From: Grimontia kaedaensis
Lineage (GTDB): Bacteria > Pseudomonadota > Gammaproteobacteria > Enterobacterales > Vibrionaceae
Length of the DNA: 64,000 bases
Direction: 5' to 3'
Assembly: GCF_023746615.1 (NCBI RefSeq)
Contig: NZ_CP082275.1
Coordinates: 2,046,001 to 2,110,000, forward strand
Below the pieces are notes generated by a model. The model saw nothing but the letters and a program-made list of their open reading frames with translations. It had not been told where the DNA came from and ran no database searches. How positions within the stretch are numbered: the first letter of the stretch is position 1; each line of letters opens with the position of its first letter. Of this stretch, positions 45,964-54,212 are shown in pieces. The position numbers and the translations under genes were made by a program.

Positions 45964-47817
45964 ATGATTTACTCCATCGCAACGGTTTGCCTTTCAGGCA
46001 CCCTAAGACAAAAAATCGAAGCCATCGCCAAAGCGGGTTTCCGTGGCATTGAAATCTTCGAGAATGATCTGATTACTCACAACGGTTCGGTTCACGAAAT
46101 TCGAAGCATGTTAGACGATCACGGTCTTGAGGTTGTTACCTATCAACCCTTCCGCGACTTCGAAGGCCTCCCTTCTCCTTACCGGGAAAAAGCGTTTGAT
46201 CGCGCGGAAAGAAAGTTTGACCTGATGGAAGAACTGGGTACCGATTTGTTGATGGTCTGCAGCAGTGTGTCGCCCCAAGCTTTGGGCGGTATTCAACGCG
46301 CAGCAGATGATTTCCATGAGCTTGGCGAGCGCGCAGCCAAACGCAATATGCGGGTTGCCTACGAAGCCTTGGGATGGGGTAAATACGTTTATGACTACCG
46401 CGACTCATGGGAAATTGTGCGTCGCGCCAACCACAAAAATGTCGGGCTATGCCTCGACACTTTCCACATCTTTTCTCGCCAGACTGAGCTGGATACCATG
46501 CTCAACATTCCCGGCGACAGAATTTTCCTCGTGCAAGTGGCGGATGCCCCCAGCCTTTCGATGGATCATCTCAGTTGGAGTAGACACTACCGCTGCTTCC
46601 CTGGACAGGGCGATCTTCCCATTGGACAGTTTGTGTCTAATCTTCACGCGACGGGTTACGACGGGCCTTTCTCTCTGGAGATTTTCAACGATCAATTCCG
46701 TGCAGGTTCGACGGAAAAAACCGCCCGAGACGGCTACCGTTCACTGGTTTATGCCAACCGTGCGGCAGAAAAATCTGCTGATACAGAAGCGCTTGAAATT
46801 CCGAGTGTCAACCCGCCCAGCGAAGTACAGTTTATTGAATTCGCCGTCAGCGACAATGAAAAGCTCGCATTGACCAAGTTGCTGTCTCAACTTGGCTTTT
46901 GTCATGCCGCCACTCACAAACGTAAAGATGTGGAGTTGTGGAAACAGGGGAACATCCATCTGGTGATGAATATGGAACCAGATAGCTTCGCCCAAAACTT
47001 CCACCAGCAGCATGGCGTCTCCGTATGTGCTGTTGGTTTAACCTGTACCCATGTCAACGATATGGTGGAGAGAGCCAAGAAGCTCGAGTTCTCGCCAGTT
47101 TACGGCAACCCTGAAAATGACACGCATGGCATTCCTGCCATCTATGGTCCAGGTCAAAGCCTCCTTTATATGGTGGATGACGCCGACCAGCCTCCTCACT
47201 GGGAGCGCGAATTCAAATGGCATGAAGACGCCACTCAGCACGCTTTCCTCAACAAAGTTGACCATGTGGCAACCACGATGAGTTACGAAGAAATGCTTCA
47301 CTCAGTGCTGCTCTATCGTGCAATGTTTAGCATGAAAACCATGCCAACTGTCAGCGTTTCAGACCCTGGTGGGCTTGTGAAAAGTCAGGCCCTGCAAACG
47401 CCTGATAAAGGGGTAAGTTTCACGCTTAACAGTACCCAAGCTTCGCGAACCGTATCCAGCCGAATTCTCGATCAATACGCGGGTACTGGCGTCAATCATA
47501 TCGCTCTTTCAACCAAGGATATTTTTGCCACCGCCGAATTCATGTCTAAACAGCAGACTGAGACGATGCCCGTCACCGCCAATTATTATGATGACTTGGC
47601 CGCCCGGTTTACCCTTTCTGATGAAGTGATTGAAAAACTCAAGCGCTATAACATTCTTTACGATGAAGACGAGAATGGCAGCTTCTACCAGCTTTACACT
47701 TCCATGTTTGCCGGTAGATTCTGTTTCGAAATCGTTCAAAGAAACGGGTATCAGGGATTTGGTGCTGCAAACAGTCAGATGAGGTTAACGATGCAGGCTA
47801 GAGAGTTAATGAGCTAA
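45964..47817 (+). CDS. quiC: 3-dehydroshikimate dehydratase with C-terminal HPPD-like domain (QuiC1-type)
   Basis: A 617-residue two-part enzyme that should turn 3-dehydroshikimate into protocatechuate. Residues ~1-270 form a sugar-isomerase/AP-endonuclease-2 TIM barrel with FRGIEIFENDL, GLCLDTFHIFSR and FSLEIFNDQFR carrying probable metal-binding Glu, Asp and His residues. Residues ~285-610 are a vicinal-oxygen-chelate region like 4-hydroxyphenylpyruvate dioxygenase, which keeps a candidate H-H-E metal triad (VDHVATT, VNHIALS, CFEIVQR). This fused arrangement is known from Pseudomonas QuiC1. The start lies 3 bases after aroQ. No protocatechuate ring-cleavage genes are in the window. Confidence 0.9.
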   Translation: MIYSIATVCLSGTLRQKIEAIAKAGFRGIEIFENDLITHNGSVHEIRSMLDDHGLEVVTYQPFRDFEGLPSPYREKAFDRAERKFDLMEELGTDLLMVCSSVSPQALGGIQRAADDFHELGERAAKRNMRVAYEALGWGKYVYDYRDSWEIVRRANHKNVGLCLDTFHIFSRQTELDTMLNIPGDRIFLVQVADAPSLSMDHLSWSRHYRCFPGQGDLPIGQFVSNLHATGYDGPFSLEIFNDQFRAGSTEKTARDGYRSLVYANRAAEKSADTEALEIPSVNPPSEVQFIEFAVSDNEKLALTKLLSQLGFCHAATHKRKDVELWKQGNIHLVMNMEPDSFAQNFHQQHGVSVCAVGLTCTHVNDMVERAKKLEFSPVYGNPENDTHGIPAIYGPGQSLLYMVDDADQPPHWEREFKWHEDATQHAFLNKVDHVATTMSYEEMLHSVLLYRAMFSMKTMPTVSVSDPGGLVKSQALQTPDKGVSFTLNSTQASRTVSSRILDQYAGTGVNHIALSTKDIFATAEFMSKQQTETMPVTANYYDDLAARFTLSDEVIEKLKRYNILYDEDENGSFYQLYTSMFAGRFCFEIVQRNGYQGFGAANSQMRLTMQARELMS

Positions 47818-47848
47818 TCACCGACAGTCCATCAAATCTGATTTTAAG

Positions 47849-47873
47849 CAAGCCGTCTATGACGGCTTGTTTT
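47849..47873. terminator. Terminator between quiC and cobW-type genes
   Basis: A 9-bp stem, CAAGCCGTC / GACGGCTTG, with loop TAT and then TTTT, in the 63-base gap between convergent genes. Confidence 0.85.
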
Positions 47874-47880
47874 CTGATGG

Positions 47881-48888
47881 TCAATCCAAACAAGCCATTA
47901 GCTTGTCTTCGAAATTGATGTCAACCGCTTCCGCTATCAGTTCAATCCGGCTTTCCAAACAATCATCCAACTCCATTTCCAACATGTTCGATTCGGAAAG
48001 GTTGTAACCAAACACTCCATCATCAGTGATGAAAACGGCTTTCATTCGCTCGACATCAAGGTCATGCAGAAGCAAAGAAAGTTTCTTTCTGTCAAAGACC
48101 TTGTCTGGTGAAAATCTCCATCCAACGCTTTCAAAACCTTCACCCTCGTTCTTTGCCATCAACACCCCGCTTTCTGGCATAGGCGCTTCTGAGGCAAGAG
48201 GTTTACTGCCGTGGTGATGATGATGGTGGTGATCATGCGCTTGTGGCTGCGTCATGTAGGTCTCTCCTTCAAATTCCTTGAAGTCGATTTGTCCGTGACG
48301 TGTAAACAGCACTTTCACATCTGGATGAGCATGCTTTTTTACATACGCTTCCAGTAAGGCTTTGTCCCCTTCTGCATAGAGATCAAGCTTGTTACCCACC
48401 ACAGTGTCGGCAATCGCAATCTGCTGATTAAAAGTATCGTGATGGGTGTACCGCGTCTCTGACAGTTTCCTCGCATCAACCAAAGTCAGTGTTTTTTGAA
48501 GTGATAGAACATCGCGATAGTGCTCAGAGGATAAGACTTCCAAGACTTCTTTGGGGTGCCCAAGGCCGGTCGGCTCAATCAGCAGTCGATCAGGTTTGGC
48601 TTCGATCAGTAATTGATTTAGCGCGATTTGCATTGGAAGACCAGCAGCGCAGCACATGCAGCCACCAGGCACTTCCTGAATAAATACTTTTTCTCCTTCG
48701 CTGTGTCGCCCTTGAAAAAGGCTACCATCAACACCTATCTCTCCGAACTCATTAACCAATACGGCCCAACGCTCGTTCTCCGGTTTGTTCTTCATCAGAT
48801 GTAAGATGGCGGAGGTTTTACCGACGCCAAGGAAGCCGGTAATAATATTGGTTGGCACACTCAGAATTGCTGCATTATCAGAGCTCAT
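47881..48888 (-). CDS. CobW/COG0523-family GTPase, ZigA-like zinc metallochaperone
   Basis: A 335-residue P-loop GTPase. The ATG at 48888 (MSSDN) has AGGAGG upstream and overlaps the previous gene's stop by 11 bases. It shows Walker A GFLGVGKTSAI, the metal-binding CxCC motif in GGCMCCA, ESxxG-like IEPTGLGHP and the base-recognition NKLD. A run of seven or more histidines (AHDHHHHHHH) lies near residue 220, and a CobW C-terminal domain follows. Members in zinc-starvation operons deliver zinc to client proteins, and the neighbouring zur, pyrC2 and carbonic-anhydrase-like genes support that role here. Confidence 0.9.
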   Translation of the reverse strand: MSSDNAAILSVPTNIITGFLGVGKTSAILHLMKNKPENERWAVLVNEFGEIGVDGSLFQGRHSEGEKVFIQEVPGGCMCCAAGLPMQIALNQLLIEAKPDRLLIEPTGLGHPKEVLEVLSSEHYRDVLSLQKTLTLVDARKLSETRYTHHDTFNQQIAIADTVVGNKLDLYAEGDKALLEAYVKKHAHPDVKVLFTRHGQIDFKEFEGETYMTQPQAHDHHHHHHHGSKPLASEAPMPESGVLMAKNEGEGFESVGWRFSPDKVFDRKKLSLLLHDLDVERMKAVFITDDGVFGYNLSESNMLEMELDDCLESRIELIAEAVDINFEDKLMACLD

Positions 48889-49438
48889 TAGCAATCCTCC
48901 TGTAACCCTGTACCAAGGTATGATTGGCGGAAACCACAGACTCAGAAAACGCTGAATACTCCGGTGGCACTTTAGAAATACTGTTTAGATCGAAGCCCAC
49001 ACCGATATTGGTCATTGGCGGTACATGGAAACTCTCAGGGAGATCCATACCATCCACAACACAGTTATGACGGATCACACAGTGCTTACCGACAACAGCA
49101 TTAAACACCACAGAATTAAAACCAATGAAAACATCGTCACACACTTCACATGGACCGTGAATGATTGAGCGATGCGCTATCGATGTGCGTTCACCAATGG
49201 TTACTGCAGCGCCTGCTTTAGAGTGAATTACCACACCATCCTGAATGTTGGTGTCACATTTGATGAGGATGGGTTCCATTTCACCCGCATCGTTCACCTC
49301 ATCCGCACGAATCACAGCATACGGGCCAATAAATACGTTGTCTTCAATAATCACTTTGCCGCAGATGATCGCCGTGGGATCAACAAAAGCATTTTCCGAT
49401 ACGATTGGCATGTCGCCATTTGGATTTTTTCTTAACAT
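48878..49438 (-). CDS. Gamma-class carbonic anhydrase-like hexapeptide-repeat protein
   Basis: A left-handed beta-helix protein of the gamma-carbonic anhydrase family. I give the start at 49438 (MLRKNPNGDMP), matching how I recall relatives beginning; an upstream ATG at 49483 overlaps the dihydroorotase stop (TAATG) and could be used by coupling, adding 15 residues. Hexapeptide strands include AIICGKVIIEDNVFIGPYAV. Candidate metal-ligand histidines occur in VVIHSKAG, SIAHRSIIHGP and CVIRHNCV. Placement in a zur operon suggests a backup enzyme for zinc-poor conditions, possibly using another metal; this is inferred from similar operons in Pseudomonas and Acinetobacter. Confidence 0.85.
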   Translation of the reverse strand: MLRKNPNGDMPIVSENAFVDPTAIICGKVIIEDNVFIGPYAVIRADEVNDAGEMEPILIKCDTNIQDGVVIHSKAGAAVTIGERTSIAHRSIIHGPCEVCDDVFIGFNSVVFNAVVGKHCVIRHNCVVDGMDLPESFHVPPMTNIGVGFDLNSISKVPPEYSAFSESVVSANHTLVQGYRRIANEL

Positions 49439-49482
49439 AGGGGGTCTCACTTGCTTCAGTATTTGTTTGAATCCGAAGAGCA

Positions 49483-50817
49483 TTAACGAGCGAACACCAG
49501 TCTCATCGCGGGTGACTCGTCTTCCAGTACCTTGTTATTGTGATAAACCAATCCACCATTCACCCAGGTACAGACTATCTGCGACGAAAAGCGATGACCT
49601 GCAAAAGGCGTCCACCCACAGTGATACAACGCATTATCATGGCTAACCTCAGTGGTTTGTTTATCATCCACCAGCACCAAATCAGCAAAGTAACCTTCAC
49701 GAACAAAACCACGATCTTTAATTCCGTAACGAATAGCGGGATTGTGTGCAGTTTTCTCAACCACTTGAGTAATATCGATGCGACCGTGACTGACGTGGTC
49801 AAGTAGCGTTAGCAGCGCATGTTGCACCAAAGGTAGACCTGCCGGAGCCTGCTCAAAGCCCACCTGCTTTTCTTCAAAAGTATGAGGTGCATGGTCAGTG
49901 GCAATGATGTCAATTTGGTTGGTGTGAAGTGCCCGAATCAGCGCTTCACGATCGCTGGCTTTCTTGATAGCAGGGTTACACTTAATCAAGTTTCCCAGCA
50001 CCGCATAGTCTTCTTCACTGAACCAGAGGTGATGCACGCAGGCTTCAGCGGTAATGCGTTTCAGCTCAATGGGCCCTGTTTGGAAAAGAGAAAGTTCTTT
50101 TTCGGTTGTGATGTGCAGAACATGAAGATGGCTACCATGACGTTTTGCTAAATCCACGGCATAAGAAGAAGAGGCATAGCAGGCTTCATCATCCCTCAGC
50201 ACAGGATGATCATGGATCGTGAACACGGACTTTTTACGAAGAAGCGCTTCTCGGTTTTTTGCGATAACCGGCCCGCTTTCACAATGCGTGACAATGAGCA
50301 CGGGCGACTCACGGAAGATGCCTTCCAATGCCGTCGGGTTTTCCACCAACAAATCGCCAGTGGACGCGCCCATAAACACCTTAACACCACAGTGTGTTTC
50401 TGGATTCAGTCGCTTAATTTGCTCCAGGTTGTCTTCCGTTGCACCAAGGTAAAACGAATAATTCGCCAAGGAATTGTTGGCCGCAATATCAAACTTGCGT
50501 TCTAACGCTTCAATCGTGGTCGTGGCCGGGCTGACATTGGGCATTTCCATATAGCTGGTGATGCCACCAGCCACTGCTGCACGGGATTCAGAGGCAATAG
50601 AACCTTTGTGCGTTAAACCCGGCTCCCTGAAGTGCACCTGATCATCAATCATTCCCGGCAAAATGAAGCGGCCATTGGCCTCGACAATCTGGTCAGTCGG
50701 AGCGGCGATAATATGGGATTCGATCTTCTCAATCCGCTGGCCGACAATTCTCAAATCTCTCTCTTGAACCCGCCCTTCGTTAACGATACGGGCGTTTTTA
50801 ATCAGTGTTGCAGACAT
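49483..50817 (-). CDS. pyrC2: Dihydroorotase, PyrC2-type (zinc-starvation paralogue)
   Basis: A 444-residue amidohydrolase of the class I dihydroorotase type, cyclising carbamoyl-aspartate in pyrimidine synthesis. Metal and active-site motifs are DDQVHFREPG (HxH replaced by QVHFR), the Lys region CGVKVFMGAS, VTHCES, LHVLHITTEKE and ATDHAPHT. The start is ATG at 50817 with AAGGAGAAAT upstream. It follows zur by ~105 bases and overlaps the carbonic-anhydrase-like reading frame. Zur-controlled PyrC paralogues are known backups when zinc is scarce; in the QVHFR segment the first His expected of HxH is not present, which may alter metal use. Confidence 0.9.
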   Translation of the reverse strand: MSATLIKNARIVNEGRVQERDLRIVGQRIEKIESHIIAAPTDQIVEANGRFILPGMIDDQVHFREPGLTHKGSIASESRAAVAGGITSYMEMPNVSPATTTIEALERKFDIAANNSLANYSFYLGATEDNLEQIKRLNPETHCGVKVFMGASTGDLLVENPTALEGIFRESPVLIVTHCESGPVIAKNREALLRKKSVFTIHDHPVLRDDEACYASSSYAVDLAKRHGSHLHVLHITTEKELSLFQTGPIELKRITAEACVHHLWFSEEDYAVLGNLIKCNPAIKKASDREALIRALHTNQIDIIATDHAPHTFEEKQVGFEQAPAGLPLVQHALLTLLDHVSHGRIDITQVVEKTAHNPAIRYGIKDRGFVREGYFADLVLVDDKQTTEVSHDNALYHCGWTPFAGHRFSSQIVCTWVNGGLVYHNNKVLEDESPAMRLVFAR

Positions 50818-50922
50818 GGCGTTTAGATTTCTCCTTAAAACTAACGCATGGAAAAGATGGTGCTACGTTGGGAACGGGTGGAAGACACGATTTCTCGTCA
50901 ATAAAGGTTCAGTGGTTCAGAT

Positions 50923-51375
50923 TCACTTAGCGCAGTCATCACATACACAGGTAATTTCAAGCTGGGGGCTAACGACTGTGAACCCTTCTTTTCGAGCACC
51001 TGATTGCAGGCTGGAAGCGAGTTTGGGGTCGATGGCCTGTTCTATGATCTTGTCGCACTTCGCGCAGATGAGGAACTGAGGGACGCCATGCTCGTGATCG
51101 CAGGAGATATGAGAGCAGGCAATGAACTTGTTCGATACTTTTAATTTGTGGGCGAGATGTTCGCCTTCCAGAAAGTCTAGGCTGCGATATACCGACATCG
51201 GTTGAACGCTCTGCCCGAATTCCGATTTGCAATAATCAACCAACTCGTAAGCAGAGAGAGATTTTTCAGAATGAACGAGCGCTTTTAGAACCAACTTACG
51301 CTTGGCGGTAAGTTGCTTTCCCTTTGCTTTGCATTTCTGTGCGACTGTTTCTATCAGCGCGTCTAAGTCAGTCAT
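50923..51375 (-). CDS. zur: Zinc uptake regulator, Fur family
   Basis: A 150-residue Fur-family repressor sensing zinc. I chose the start at 51375 (MTDLDAL), which has GGAAGG upstream; a longer frame to 51417 overlaps the putative operator. The winged-helix part has LTAKRKLVLKAL and SVQPMSVYRSLDFLEGE. The metal region has ACSHISCDHEHGVPQFLIC and CAKCDK, and the C-terminus CVCDDC supplies two further Cys. This Cys-rich pattern fits Zur rather than Fur. It heads the pyrC2, carbonic-anhydrase-like and cobW-type genes, and a palindrome upstream suggests autoregulation. Confidence 0.88.
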   Translation of the reverse strand: MTDLDALIETVAQKCKAKGKQLTAKRKLVLKALVHSEKSLSAYELVDYCKSEFGQSVQPMSVYRSLDFLEGEHLAHKLKVSNKFIACSHISCDHEHGVPQFLICAKCDKIIEQAIDPKLASSLQSGARKEGFTVVSPQLEITCVCDDCAK

Positions 51376-51419
51376 GGTGAACCTTCCGCGAATTTTCCGC
51401 TCGAAATATAAACACAACT

Positions 51420-51437
51420 GTTATGTTATAACATATC
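51420..51437 (-). promoter_or_regulatory. Candidate Zur box upstream of zur
   Basis: A perfect 14-bp palindrome TATGTTATAACATA (51422-51435), extended to GT...TC. It lies ~45 bases before the zur start and resembles the GTTATATTATAAC-type Zur operators of gammaproteobacteria. Confidence 0.65.
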
Positions 51438-51532
51438 ACTCGTGAGACAACCAAGTTATCTATAGGCTTGTGATTATCATGGAGAGGCCGTTTCAGAAGA
51501 GAGTAATGATGTGTTGAATCAGAGGGCATATA

Positions 51533-51559
51533 CAAAAAAGCCATCTCAATGATGGCTTC
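51533..51559 (-). terminator. Terminator of csaA-like pseudogene
   Basis: Stem GCCATC / GATGGC with a five-base loop, followed by six T on the - strand. It lies just beyond the ancestral stop of the csaA-like gene. Confidence 0.75.
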
Positions 51560-51589
51560 CTGTTCTAGATAGTGTTCCTGGCTATTGGT

Positions 51590-51944
51590 TTAACCCGCTC
51601 TTGCACCATTGTGCGTTTCGGTTTATGAGCCGGCCAGGCAAGGTTGTGGCTTGTCTTTATAACCAATATCGAAAAGCATGCCCTGAGACACCTCACCAGC
51701 CATTTTTCTCTCAGGCAGGTTTACGACAAACAAGGCTTGTTTACCTTCAATCTCTTTGGAGTTTTCACGCTCTTGCTTAATCCCCACCAAGATTGAACGT
51801 GTCTGGTCACCAAAATCAACCGTCAGCTTCATCAGTTTGTCGGATTTAGCGACATCACTGACTTTGATGATTTGTCCAACTCGAATGTCTACTTTTCGCA
51901 AAGTCATCAAATGTGATTTCGTCTTTAATCGGCGCAGGTTTCAT
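51590..51944 (-). pseudogene. csaA: CsaA-like tRNA-binding-domain protein, decayed
   Basis: The gene resembles a CsaA/MetG C-terminal-type tRNA-binding domain (chaperone-like OB fold, ~115 residues). The ancestral start is ATG at 51944 with AAGGATAT upstream, giving MKPAPIKDEITFDDFAK. An extra A in the four-A run at 51893-51896 then shifts the frame. The rest (VDIRVGQIIKVSDVAKSDKL and ERKMAGEVSQGMLFDIGY) is intact until a TAA at 51623-51625, after which the same frame continues TETHNGARAG and a stop, the usual family ending. Two independent lesions favour real decay over a sequencing error. An internal ATG near 51910 could still yield a 95-residue product. Confidence 0.75.
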
Positions 51945-52086
51945 AGAGATATCCTTAACGGTGTTTTGCGCTGGAGGAGGTCTTCAAAGCGCTCACAATA
52001 CTGATGTACCCGAACAACCTACACCATTGAAATGACTTTTAAACCTTATGACCTGGAAATCTCAAAAGTGGTGCCTGAGCATTTCT

Positions 52087-52464
52087 TTAATCAATTTTCC
52101 AAGGTGGATTCAGGCGATTCTCTCCCGCCCAATACAGTTTAATTTCGTTGCCTGATGGGTCTCTTAGGGCCGCTTCTTTCCAGAGATACGGCTTCATCGT
52201 TGGCTCTTGGTCGAACTCAATGCCCTCGCCTTTTAGCCGCTCGACGAGCTCATCAAGCTTTTCATGTTCAAAGTAAACCACGCCACGACTTATCACCCCT
52301 TCCTTTCCAGGATCGAGGAAGATAGAGAAGCTTGCATCACCTTCTGGAAAGCAAAAACGTGCGTAGTGATCATCACTAACAATCTGAATGAGCCCGAGCT
52401 TTTTATAGAATGTGACCGCAGACTCCATGTCATGCACCGCTAATGTCACTTGATTTAAGTTCAT
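52087..52464 (-). CDS. VOC-fold (glyoxalase/bleomycin-resistance) protein
   Basis: A 125-residue single VOC module pair with beta-alpha-beta-beta-beta topology. It begins MNLNQVTLAVHDMESAVTFY with a Lys-Leu-Gly-Leu turn typical of the family and ends with LRDPSGNEIKLYWAGENR, where Glu in NEIKLY is a usual metal ligand position. The first-strand His expected in many members is present (AVHDM region). The substrate is unknown; such proteins range from lyases and dioxygenases to drug-binding proteins. It is monocistronic, lying between the decayed csaA-like gene and a decayed phage-like gene. Confidence 0.85.
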   Translation of the reverse strand: MNLNQVTLAVHDMESAVTFYKKLGLIQIVSDDHYARFCFPEGDASFSIFLDPGKEGVISRGVVYFEHEKLDELVERLKGEGIEFDQEPTMKPYLWKEAALRDPSGNEIKLYWAGENRLNPPWKID

Positions 52465-52617
52465 GTTTTCTCGCTTTTTATTAAACTTTCTTTAGTAGAC
52501 ATCTCAGACTAAATCCTTTCTTGGCGTCATTGACCAAAAAGCCGACTTTCATGACGAAAACTGCGAACGACATCCGCCCTTGATGAATAAGACAAGCATT
52601 CCTTAAATCGGCGCCCG

Positions 52618-53005
52618 ATGACTTCATTGAAAACAGACGGCCAGAAATCACAGATACCCAACGACTACGCCGCCGAGCACCTGTATTTCTTCAAGCTAAT
52701 CAGCGATTGGCAAGATGTGGCACTTAAGCTGAAGGATGACTTTACGGCACTGGTGAAAGCACGCATCGCGGAGCACAAGAAAAGGCTGAGAGTATTGCGG
52801 CGAAAGTACAGGAGAGGATGCCAGCAGGCCAAGTCCAAACCATCACAAAGAAGCAACTCGATAACGGCATGATAAGCATCGCCAAGGGCGACTATGACTG
52901 CCTGTAAGCGCGGGATGTGACATTGTCTGCATTGGAAGCGGCAGGCGTTGAGAACTGGGCGGGATATGACGATGCGATGACGGCGCTGACGAAAGACGCT
53001 GCTTA
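52618..53005 (+). pseudogene. Decayed phage-like gene
   Basis: An ATG at 52618 opens a helical, charged sequence (WQDVALKLKDDFTALVKARI) that leaves frame near 52778-52784. In the next frame it continues AESIAAKVQERMPAGQ, TITKKQLDNGMISIAKGDYDCL, meets TAA at 52905-52907, and then continues in that frame ARDVTLSALEAAGVENW, AGYDDAMTALTKDAA to a stop at 53005. The ALEAAGVENWAGYDDA ending resembles short proteins common in Vibrio phages. No ribosome-binding site is visible. I read it as a relic of a prophage gene with one frameshift and one nonsense change; function unknown. Confidence 0.55.
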
Positions 53006-53230
53006 ATTTTGAAGGAGCGCCTCAAGGGAGGCTCTGTAAATTGGAAATGGACAATTCTGAGTTAGGAATTGTACCCGTAGTAACTCACTTCGGATAAGTT
53101 GAGTTTGGGCAAAGAATGGATTTTGAGTGTCTTACAAAGATTTATATAACTGATTTACAGCGCTTGTCTATTAATCAGTGACCAGTGCATATCCACAATG
53201 TGCTAATCCGAGCAATTTACTTGATAAAGT
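53006..53230. other. Gap before cassette array, no gene seen
   Basis: About 225 bases of AT-rich sequence. There is a weak GC-rich inverted repeat near 53015-53035 (GCGCCTC / GAGGCTC-like) after the phage relic, but no ORF, RNA gene or attC that I can support. It marks the distal end of the cassette array. Confidence 0.5.
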
Positions 53231-53297
53231 AGCAACGGGCTTGTTCAAGACCCAAATAAAGTGTCGGCTGCGCGACACTTATTCTTATTTGTTATAC
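53231..53297 (-). repeat. attC site (end of array)
   Basis: Read on the - strand it begins GTATAACAA, contains the hairpin AGTGTCG / CGACACT, and ends near CCCGTTGCT. This is the layout of an integron attC (inverse core, stem, core). It follows the frameshifted membrane-protein cassette. Confidence 0.65.
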
Positions 53298-53301
53298 AAA
53301 A

Positions 53302-53546
53302 CTAACTCATTTCAGCGAGATAATTCATGACTATACCAATTATGATTAGCAAGACACTTGCTACATAGACCGCGATTTCAGCCTTGTTAGGCTCTTCGGA
53401 GGCAACCACTTTATAAACAGCGCCGCTAGATTCTGAACTAAAAAGATCAATTGGCAGGAAGTCGGCAATTTGAGGCAATCCTATTACGATTGCAAGGATT
53501 GAGTAAATTAGAAGCCCCCCCCGGTAGCGATGAAAAATTTATCCAT
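53302..53546 (-). pseudogene. Cassette gene for small membrane protein, off-frame at a G8 tract
   Basis: Starting at ATG 53546 (AAGGG upstream), MDKFFIATGGGF stops early. If the eight-G run at 53515-53522 had nine G, the frame would continue as LLIYSILAIVIGLPQIADF, LPIDLFSSESSGAVYK and a second hydrophobic helix (VYVASVLLIIIGIVMNYL) to a stop at 53302, an 81-residue protein with two membrane segments. The cassette lies between two attC sites. The tract length could vary by slipped-strand mispairing (phase variation), be a fixed inactivation, or be a sequencing error in a homopolymer. No family recognised. Confidence 0.65.
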
Positions 53547-53557
53547 ATCAGCCCTTG

Positions 53558-53636
53558 TGTATAACGCTACCATAAATGGAGAGCAATTGTTGCGAGTCCA
53601 GCGCCCGCAGGACGCGATGTTTGATGGCCTTGTCAG
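53558..53636 (-). repeat. attC site
   Basis: On the - strand it runs from GACAAGGCC just after the kinase-like gene stop, through CGCGTCCTGCGGGCGCTGGA (a GC-rich stem), to the core GCGTTATAC. The next cassette's ribosome-binding site follows immediately. Confidence 0.7.
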
Positions 53637-54187
53637 TTTGCATTAACTTTTAACCAGTTACCAATGTAACTTGCCGTATCATTAATTGAAGCCACTTGGT
53701 CAAATACCAAATCAGAGTTATTCCTTACTTGCCTTACTGTTGATATATAACTTTCTCTGACGTGATCCTCATACTTATCCAAGTAGTTAGAAATAGAGAG
53801 TGCTGAATCAATATTAGGTTGGTCTATATGTCTTTTGATAACACGAGCCAAGCATAACTCCATAGGTTGATCTAACAAAATAACGTAATCGACTAAAGAT
53901 GACATAGAGTCTCGCTCTTTACCAAATGGCTCTTCAATAAAAATATAACGACTACTATTGTTTGAAATTAAGTTTTCCAATGAAGTGACAAATCTTGGAG
54001 TTTTAATTAGAGAAACGTTGGCTCCATTTTTTAGCCAGCTTTTCATATTTGTGGGGTATGAACTTTTATCAGTATGATCATCAAAAAGTAAAAATGGGCA
54101 ATCAAACTCATGAGCTAGTTTTTTAACAATGGTGGTTTTACCTGAGCCAGATGCTCCACTGATCGCAACTACTTTTGTGTTATTCAT
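53633..54187 (-). CDS. Uridine-kinase-like P-loop NTPase (cassette gene)
   Basis: A 184-residue protein with Walker A ISGASGSGKTT at residues ~9-19, an FDDH motif after the second strand and IFIEEPFG as a Walker-B-like strand. It resembles uridine kinase/nucleoside-phosphate kinase-fold proteins, so phosphorylation of a small molecule is plausible; the substrate is unknown. It is a low-GC cassette gene compared with the chromosomal neighbours. An attC follows its stop. Upstream it is only 25 bases from the preceding short gene, with no attC between. Confidence 0.75.
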   Translation of the reverse strand: MNNTKVVAISGASGSGKTTIVKKLAHEFDCPFLLFDDHTDKSSYPTNMKSWLKNGANVSLIKTPRFVTSLENLISNNSSRYIFIEEPFGKERDSMSSLVDYVILLDQPMELCLARVIKRHIDQPNIDSALSISNYLDKYEDHVRESYISTVRQVRNNSDLVFDQVASINDTASYIGNWLKVNAN

Positions 54188-54212
54188 AGTATCCTAGTGT
54201 TATAGAAACTGA

